Assembly (NCBI GenBank): GCA_003255025.1
Contig: QANY01012059.1
Coordinates: 62,001 to 126,000, forward strand
Direction of reading: 5' to 3'
Source of the DNA: Datisca glomerata
Lineage: Eukaryota > Streptophyta > Magnoliopsida > Cucurbitales > Datiscaceae
Length of the DNA: 64,000 nucleotides
Shown here one piece after another: positions 57,541 through 64,000 of this stretch. A program made the translations under genes and the position numbers. Within the stretch, counting starts at the first letter, position 1; every line of letters starts with the position of its first letter. The notes under the pieces were generated by a model. The model saw nothing but the letters and a program-made list of their open reading frames with translations. It was not told the DNA's origin and made no database searches.

Positions 57541-58129
57541 GGATTTTTTTTATTTCCTTTTTGTATTTTCCTTCCAGTTGTAATTTCCTTTTCTGTACTG
57601 CATCTTCATTTTCTTTTAGTACTTTTCCAACTTATCAATGAAAATTCACTTTCTTTCTCCAAGAACTTTTCTAGTTTTACTTATGTTGAGATCTTTTTTG
57701 TTGTATTTTTTATGACTTCGATCCATTCTCAAGGACTTGCACAAAAGTTTTAACTAACAAAATCCGCTCTAAAGGACTTATATTAATTTCAAGCATCCAC
57801 TCAAGTAGTGAAATTCGTTCTCAAACAACTGTGATCCGTTCTCAAACACTTGAGCAACTTGTTAGTTTCAACTTTTCTTTGAGAACAACTGCTTCTGTAG
57901 CATAATCCATTCTCAATCACTTAAGAAATGTTTGAGTTTCAACTTTCCTTTGAGAACAAATGTTTTCGAAGTAGAATCAGTTCTCAAAGATGCATTTTGT
58001 AGAGTTTTGAGCTTCACTTTCCATTTTGTAGAGCTTTGACCTTCACTTTCCTTTAGAGAACGGATGTTTTTTTGTAGCATTATCAATTTTCCTACTTCCC
58101 GCTGCATGGTCTGTTGTCAAGGACTTATA
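57541..58129. other. No gene seen; 3' flank of the accessory ORF
   Basis: T-rich sequence with an AATGAAA word near 57637 that could serve polyadenylation of the plus-strand ORF. It is followed by loose repeats of GTTCTCAAACACTT and CTTTGAGAACAA, early diverged units of the array to the right. Confidence 0.45.
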
Positions 58130-58790
58130 TTTTTCAGAGTTGCTTTGGTTTCCTCTAGAGAACAAATGCTCATTGTAGTGCAATCTGTTCTCAAGGACTT
58201 AGGTTCATTGAAGAACCATGGCCCTGATTTCCTTTAGAAAGCAGGGACTCATTATAGTGTCACTCACTCTTAAAGACTTAGATTCATTGAAGAACCATGG
58301 CCCTATTGTCCTTTAGAGACCAGGAACTCATTGTAGTGCCACCCACTCTCAAGGACTTAGGTTCATTGAAGAACCATAGCCCCGATTTTCTTGAGAGAAC
58401 AGTGACTCATTGTAGTGTTGCCCAATCTCAAGGACTTAGATTCATTGAATAACCATGGCCTCGGTTTTCTTTAGAGAGCAGGGATTCATTGTCATACCAC
58501 AACCTCTCAAGGACTTAGATTCATTGAAGAACCTGGCCCTGGTTTCCTTTAGAGAGTAGAGACTCATTGTAGTGCCGCCCTTTCTCAAGGACTTAGGGTC
58601 ATTGAAGAACCATGGCCCTAATATCCTTTAGAGAGCATGGGCCCATTGTAGTGACACCCACTCTCAATTACTCAGGTGCATTGTAGAATCATGGCCTCGA
58701 TTTCCTTTAGAGAATGAATATTCATTGAATATAATCCATTCGTAAGGACTTAGGTTCTCTATAGAATCATGACCCCCAATTCTGTTGTCT
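58130..58790. repeat. 79-bp tandem array
   Basis: About eight units. The word CATTGAAGAACC (or close) recurs at 58206, 58285, 58364, 58443, 58522, 58600 and 58679, spacing 78-79. Units carry TTTAGAGAGCAGGGACTCAT, TTGTAGTGCCACC and CTCTCAAGGACTTAG. The array lies between the end of integrase and the accessory ORF. Confidence 0.93.
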
Positions 58791-58932
58791 TCTACTAGAG
58801 AAGAGAGTGAGTTGACACCAAGTATTTTACGTCAAAAACCCTTACAGAAAAAAATCATGAGAAAATATTTTCTATAATAAAGTTACAATTTAAACAAAAT
58901 ATTTTTCAAATGTCTAGCATTCCAAGCTTTTG

Positions 58933-59905
58933 TCAGGTCTTCCCATCTTTCGTTGTCAAATAATAATATCCGTTTCCTCCAATTCTACTGACAATATATG
59001 GCCCTTCCCAATTTGGTTTGAGATTTCCTTCTGTTTGGAAAAAAACTTTCAAGACTAGATCTCCCTTTTGAAATCCATGTCTTCGAATCTTTTTCGGGAG
59101 GTAAGCTCTACTTTTATGATTATAATTGGATATCCGGATTAAATATGTTTCTCTCTCTTCATCTAGAAGATCAAGATTTTTCTCCAGGAGTTCCTCATTT
59201 TCATACACATTCAGACTTGATTCATGGTTGGACTTCCAATCTCAACAGGTATGACTGCTTCCATTCTGTAAGCCAAGGCGAATGGGGTTTCGCCTGCAGC
59301 ATCCTTAGGATTAGTCGTGTAAGCCTATAGTACCACTGGTAATTCCTCTATCTATTTTCCTTTAACCGAGTCTAACCATTTTTTCATACTTTCAAGTATA
59401 TTACGATTTGATCTTTCTATTAAACCATTTCCCTGTAGGTAATACGGCGTAGAAAATCGGTTGACAATCTTTAGGCCTTCACAAAAGCCTTGACTGCCTT
59501 ACCCATAAAGTGAAGTTCATGTGAGAAATGAATGCTCCAGGAATTCCGTACCTGCATACTATATTTTTACACAAGAATCCCTTCACTTCCTCTTCTTAAA
59601 TTCTCGCATACACTTTAGCTTCAATCCATTTAGTGAAACAATCCATTGTTACCAGGAAAAAATGTTTCAAAGTAGGTGCCATAGGAAGTGGATCCACAAT
59701 ATCCAGGGCCCATTGCATGAACGACCATGGGCTCGCCATTGTATTGAGTTATTCGGGTGCCAGTTTAGCTACAGGAGTGAAGCTTTGGTATTTGTAATAG
59801 TTCTTCATGTAGTGCTTGACGCCTTGATGCACCTTAGGCAAATAATACCTTTCATTTAAGATTTTGTGTGCTAATTATCTCCCCCGGTGTGATTCTCACA
59901 TATTG
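58933..59905 (-). pseudogene. Gypsy integrase
   Basis: Reading leftward: the core starts near 59680 with FFLVTMDCFTKWIEAKVYAR (first catalytic Asp present), CRYGIPGAFISHMNF (the second catalytic Asp of the ISDNG site is His), and VIPVEIGSPTMNQV-like residues near 59230. The intact last exon-like frame 59208-58933 is the C-terminal domain: EERETYLIRISNYNHKSRAY, KKIRRHGFQKGDLVLK, then KPNWEGPYIVSRIGGNGYYY. Frameshifts separate these parts. The enzyme would have joined cDNA to host DNA; this copy is dead. Confidence 0.88.
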
Positions 59906-60079
59906 GGCCTCCCTCTTTTCAAACACTAAACAAAGACTTGAGAAAGACCTTTTTCTAAAATAAGTTATAGAATACCTGGCACTTTAGTGATGGATCTTCC
60001 TTGCCTGATGTCTGTCTTCAAGTAATTCCCCTTTTGTTAGGTAACGGATTATGTCATCCTGTCACTCGATTCATCTTCA

Positions 60080-60570
60080 GTTTCCACATCCGCTATGTTT
60101 GACAACGAGAATGTAATGCTTGGTTTTTCAAGAAATTCCACTGGCAAATTTGCTAGTACATCTGCCTATCTGTTATCAGTCCTAAGGATCTGATGGATCT
60201 CATAGGTTTTCAACAGACTTAGCACCTCTTTCGTTTGTTAGTTTATCATTCTTTCATTCTTTATTGCAAATTCTCCCGTAACCTACTTCATGATTAAGAT
60301 GATATCACAAAATATCTTTACATTTGTTACCTCAAACTCCAGCAGCATGTCGGCTCCCGCTATCAAGGCCTCATATTCTGCTTCATTATTTGATGCGTTA
60401 AACCCAAAGGAGATGGAGTGTTCAAAAGTGTCTCCAAATGGAGTCTACATCACTATTCCAGCATCAGCCCATATGTTATTCAAGGCCCCATCAACGAACA
60501 AATTCCAGAATCCATTCTCCCTTTCAGTCTTATGTCCATTGTTATCTTCATTTTCTTCATGAGTAAAGTT
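60080..60570 (-). pseudogene. Gypsy RNase H
   Basis: From 60530 leftward: WNLFVDGALNNIWADAGIV, TPFGDTFEHSISFGFNASNN, EAEYEALIAGADMLLEFEVT, NVKIFCDI, then VTGEFAIKNERMIN and ADVLANLPVEFLEKPSI. The Asp of FVDGA, the Glu of EAEYEAL and the Asp of CDI are the usual catalytic positions. Relatively well preserved, with a few stops. Confidence 0.85.
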
Positions 60571-60699
60571 CGCTACAAAGTCAGCCAATACTTTCCCTTT
60601 GATAGACGTTCTTAGTTCATATTAATATTTATACTGGCCAAGTTCAATTACCCATTCGCTATTCTCATGCTTATTTCAGATGAATGCAACAGACATCTG

Positions 60700-61720
60700 A
60701 TGGATGAGTATGTTAATACTTTTATGTTGTGGGGTTGGAAGTAAGGCCTCAGCTTCCTTCCAATAACTACAACGGCTAACACCAATTTCTTCATTCTCTA
60801 TACCTCACTTAGGCTACCACTAGACAGTTACTCACTAAGTAGACGGGCTTCTACTTCCTTTCTTCTTCCCCGATTAGAACGACACTAATAGCCATTTGTG
60901 AGACTGTCACGTACAAAAGTAATTACTCACCGGGTATAAGTTTTGAGAGCAATGGAGGAGTTGTCAGGTATTCCTAGATTCTTTTGAAAGCATCTTCGCA
61001 TTCTTCATCCCAGCTCTCAACAAAATTCTTTTTCAGTTTCCTGAAAAATGACTTGCACTTATCCGCTGACCTTAAGAGAAACCTATTTAGGCCGTCAATT
61101 TTCCCATTAGGGTTTGTATTCCCTTACGGTTTTTTTGGAACTTCATTTCCCTAATAGCTTTCACCTGGTCCGGGTTAACTTTGATTCCCCATTCCATTAC
61201 TAGATGGACCAGGAAATTTCACACTGCTACACCGAATGTGAACTTGTCTGGATTCACCTTTATGGAACTTTTCTCATGATCGAAAAAACCTCATCAAGAT
61301 CCCTTATATGATCTTCCCATTTACAACGTTTGACCAACATGTCATCTACGTAAACATCCATGTTGTTTTTTCCTATTTGCCCGGGAAATATTTTTTTCAC
61401 GAGTCTCTGATAAGTTGCACATGAATTTTCGTCGAAAGGGCATTACTTTATAATAAAAAATACCTCGTTCAATTATAAATGAGGTATTTTCATGATCAGG
61501 TTGGAACATTTTCACCTAATTATATTTTGAAAAGGCATCTATAAAGCTGAGGAGTTCATGTCCTGAAGTCGCGTCCACCATCTGATTTATCCTTGGCAAT
61601 GGGTAGTCATCTTTTGGGTAGGCTTTATTTAGATTGGTGAAATCAACATAGATCCTCCATTTCCCGTTCTTTTTTTTTACCATGACTACATTGTCAAGCC
61701 ACTCTGGGTAGTCCACTTTT
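60700..61720 (-). pseudogene. Gypsy reverse transcriptase
   Basis: The frame at 61716-61516 begins YPEWLDNVVMVKKKNGKWRI, then YVDFTNLNKAYPKDDYPLPR and DATSGHELLSFIDAFSKYN. Downstream in shifted frames the catalytic YVDD (61341-61352, within VYVDDMLVKR) is intact and is followed by VNPDKFTFGVAV and GIKVNPDQVKAIREM. The connection domain towards RNase H is heavily decayed. Confidence 0.9.
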
Positions 61721-62199
61721 CAGATAAAGCCAGCTTTCAAAAGCTTATCCCCTTCTTCTTTGATCGTGACGTTCCATTCTGGCTCTTTCGTTGCTTCACT
61801 AGTTTCATAATGGGATCTGTATTCAACTTATGACATAATATATTTTCAGAAATACCATGCATCTCATGTGTCGTAGTTGTGAAGATATCTCCATTCTTTC
61901 ACCTAAATTCCATTAACTTCTCCTTTTATGCTTTCTCAAGGTGGGCCAAAATGTTGGTTGGCTTTTGTGTTCCTTCTTCAAGGTACACAAGCTCAGTTGC
62001 TTCTTTCTCTTTGAACCTTGGGTTTAACGAGCCATCATGCATGTCTTCCTATGATTTCTATTGTCCTATATCCTCGGCCAGACCATCCATCTTCTTATTC
62101 ATTGCCATTTGTCTGGTTGATTCTAATGCTGCTACGGCGCAGATGCGATCAGCAACTTGATTTCCATGTATCATCATTATTCCATCTAGAAATGGATAC

Positions 62200-62660
62200 T
62201 TCAGTACCTGGTGAAAGGTAGATGGAATGATCTTAATCTTGTGCAACCACGTTCTTCCCATGATTGTATTGTAAGGGGATTAAGTGTCCAGAACCATAAA
62301 TTTCATCAGATACTTGAATGGTTTGGCATTCCCTAGGAGAGTAATGATTCCTTCGGAGTAACTTATGTCCCATTCAAAGCTATCAATGGTTGCGATGAAC
62401 CCTGAAACTTTTATTCTCTTATAGATATTTTCTCCAGAGTCGACCAATGTAGGATGTTGACAGCACTTCCGCCATCGATCAGTGCCCTCCTCAACAAATA
62501 GTTTCCAACTTGTTTCATAATGACTAGAGCATTGTTGTGGTGCTCATCATGCCATAGATCCATATCATCTAATATCAATGGCAGACTCTTGTTATTATTC
62601 GAAGAACTTCCTTTCTCCCGGTGTCTTTCCATCATGGGCTTCTTGCAATACATCTTCCTC
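62200..62660 (-). pseudogene. Gypsy protease region
   Basis: Frame 62653-62411 ends with ALVIMKQVGNYLLRRALIDG and GGSAVNILHWSTLEKI; IDGGSA is the aspartic-protease active-site word of plant gypsy elements (usual D-x-G-S/A). The part before it (KPMMERHREKGSSSNNNKS) is linker between gag and protease. The frame at 62261-62058 (MGRTWLHKIKIIPSTFHQVL) is the next conserved stretch, usually 'GRxWLHxxxAVPSTxHQxLK'. Confidence 0.82.
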
Positions 62661-63490
62661 TCCTTCTTGGCGGTTTCTTCATGTTCAGTCAGTGCAATTA
62701 TTGTATCAACGATCTTGAGAGGATATTTTCCTTTATTTTGGACCTCCTTTTATGTTTCCCATTTCTATACGTCTTTTTGTACATATTGTTGGAGGTACCC
62801 GTCCTTCATGAACTCTTTAATGTAATCCTTGAGTTGAAAGCAGTACCTCGTGTAATGTTCGTAGCTCTTGTTAAAAGAATAATATATTTCTTTGTCCTTA
62901 TAACTCGATTCTCTCATCAACGGGGCTGGTCTTTTCAACTATGGCTTATTTTTTATCACATCAAGAATTTGATTTACTAGAACAGTGAGTAGTGTATAGG
63001 CTTTATCCCAGGGATGGATCCTGTCAGCATATCTTCCCCGGTTCTCAGTCTTGTCCCATTTGCTTTCTCGCCTCACATAATCTATTTCTAACCTTTCTGA
63101 TCTTTTCTTCCTGGACCTAGAGTTCTTCTCTTCTTTCCATTGTTCCTTTATCCTTTGCCCCATCAACTTCAACAAACTTTTCTTCTCCTTTTCCAATAGA
63201 TGTAAGTATGTGCCCATTGGAATGTTTCCGCCATGGACAATGGTTTCAACTTTGATAAATCCTCAAAGAGAGGTGAATTTGGATCCAACCCTCATCTAAA
63301 AGCTAGTCTAGCCATTCAATCATCACATCTTTCCACCTTGGTCATCTCGTCTTTGAATCTATGAGTATACTCCCGTAGATATTCTCCTTTCTTGATGGAG
63401 ATGGTCAAGAGGTATTATGAATCCTCCATCATCAAATGATATGAAAAATACTGTTCCAAGAAGACCGAAGACATATAAGTAAAGCTAGTA
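62661..63490 (-). pseudogene. Gypsy gag, 5' truncated
   Basis: From 63485 leftward: VFLEQYFSYHLMMEDS, YLLTISIKKGEYLREYTHRF and KDEMTKVERCDDWMARLAF, the second half of Retrotrans_gag. Then a Lys/Glu-rich frame (63217-62939), and YEHYTRYCFQLKDYIKEFMK near 62850, the H..C..LK finger-like motif that follows gag in this group. The first half of gag is missing because the element is cut at about 63490. Confidence 0.8.
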
Positions 63491-64000
63491 ATTGAATGAG
63501 TGGGGATTGAATGGTACCATTTGAAGGTGGTTTGTTGTGTGAAATGTGTCTCTACGCAAGTGCACGTATCGTTAACAAGTAATAAAGTGATAAGTGAGTG
63601 TCGATCTCCACAAGGACTAAGTGAATATGCAAATATTTGGCCAAAATGGAATTAATTTGCAAGGGGGGCAGTAACAATAATGATTAGTTAAAATTAAAGT
63701 GAAATCAATAATATAAAAAGAGTAAAGTAAATGACAATTGCAGAGTAAGAAATCACTAAATATCTTTGAGATATCCAATATGAGAGGGGGGCTAGTATGG
63801 TCAATTCTCTTATCATTTACTTTATCTAAATTAATACTATTCTAGTTGTTATAGCATCTCAATAGCATTACCTTAGCTCTTAAGCACAATAAACTATCAT
63901 TTTTAGATTACCAATTATAGTTTTAACTACTTTATGTCTAATCTTAGTCAAGTTGAAATTGGTTCATTAAGTTCCAGCTAAAGGGTTGCACATCAAGTTC
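63491..64000. other. Different repeat sequence abutting the gypsy gag
   Basis: Non-coding. The stretch CGCAAGTGCACGTATCG ... AAGTAATAAAGTGA ... ATCTCCACAAGGACT (63555-63622) is of a type often seen near plant retroelements, including a GTCGATCTCCACAAGGAC word. I know it only as a recurrent genomic motif and assign no function. The junction at about 63490 truncates the gypsy element. Confidence 0.4.

Larger units (their letters stand above)
54880..63490 (-). mobile_element. Gypsy element 3 (Tat-like), 5' truncated
   Basis: On the minus strand from right to left: gag (63490-62940), protease (62660-62400), RT (61720-60950), RNase H (60560-60080), integrase (59900-58933), the 79-bp array, an opposite-strand accessory ORF, and a probable LTR. 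Domain order RT-RNase H-integrase is Ty3/gypsy. The antisense ORF plus tandem array before the 3' LTR points to the Tat group. The 5' LTR and gag start are absent; at about 63490 unrelated sequence begins. Confidence 0.8.

Noticed and set aside
62520..62980. Plus-strand hydrophobic frames opposite the gypsy gag-protease region
   Set aside because: Antisense shadows of the gag/protease relic, which has clear family motifs on the minus strand.

Overview
The window looks like a repeat-rich, probably heterochromatic stretch of a flowering-plant (most likely eudicot) nuclear genome. It is AT-rich by eye and has no intact host gene I can support. Nearly everything recognisable is a decayed transposable element or an integrated plant pararetrovirus (Caulimoviridae-like). 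No rRNA, tRNA, CRISPR or bacterial-type features were seen. The tRNA-complementary sites present are reverse-transcription primer sites, not tRNA genes. The species cannot be named from this sequence.

Layout. 0-3.7 kb: LTR-like direct repeats around a three-copy tandem repeat of about 550 bp. 4.17-6.37 kb: a foldback element with long terminal inverted repeats and a palindromic satellite-like interior. 7.4-8.1 kb: an unidentified exon-like relic. 8.6-12.2 kb: a broken Mutator-like (MULE) transposase with SWIM finger (+) and a DUF1985/Ulp1-associated relic (-). 12.67-13.09 kb: a probable hAT MITE. 14.3-15.0 kb: a hairpin repeat. 16.6-18.0 kb: the 3' half of an L1 LINE (-). 18.0-26.2 kb: a scrambled pararetrovirus cluster of at least seven blocks in alternating orientation, including one long decayed polyprotein (21.9-25.0 kb, -). 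26.2-30.0 kb: a gypsy element with gag, tandem repeats and a 3' LTR but no pol. 32.05-41.2 kb: a large LTR element with paired LTRs, a primer site and a 111-bp satellite array, but no recognisable pol. 42.3-44.4 kb: the 5' half of an L1 LINE (+). 44.4-46.7 kb: three more pararetrovirus blocks. 47.4-49.5 kb: CACTA-like repeats. 50.0-52.9 kb: two related foldback arrays flanking a FAR1-like fragment (-). 53.3-54.9 kb: a Helitron Rep relic (+). 54.9-63.5 kb: a gypsy element (-) with gag, protease, RT, RNase H and integrase, a 79-bp array, and an opposite-strand spliced accessory ORF beside its 3' LTR.

How the parts relate. The two LINE halves are complementary parts of one ORF2 and lie 24 kb apart in opposite orientation, and each stops where pararetrovirus sequence starts. 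This suggests that pararetrovirus DNA interrupted one LINE and that an inversion, perhaps between inverted viral copies, separated the halves. Several viral breakpoints fall at or within tens of bases of the tRNA-Met primer site, which suits end-joining of discontinuous viral DNA. Three unrelated LTR elements each carry a tandem array of 79-123 bp between their coding region and 3' LTR, a known habit of some plant Ty3/gypsy lineages. Many broken codons look like C-to-T changes on one strand or the other, as expected for methylated, silenced repeats.
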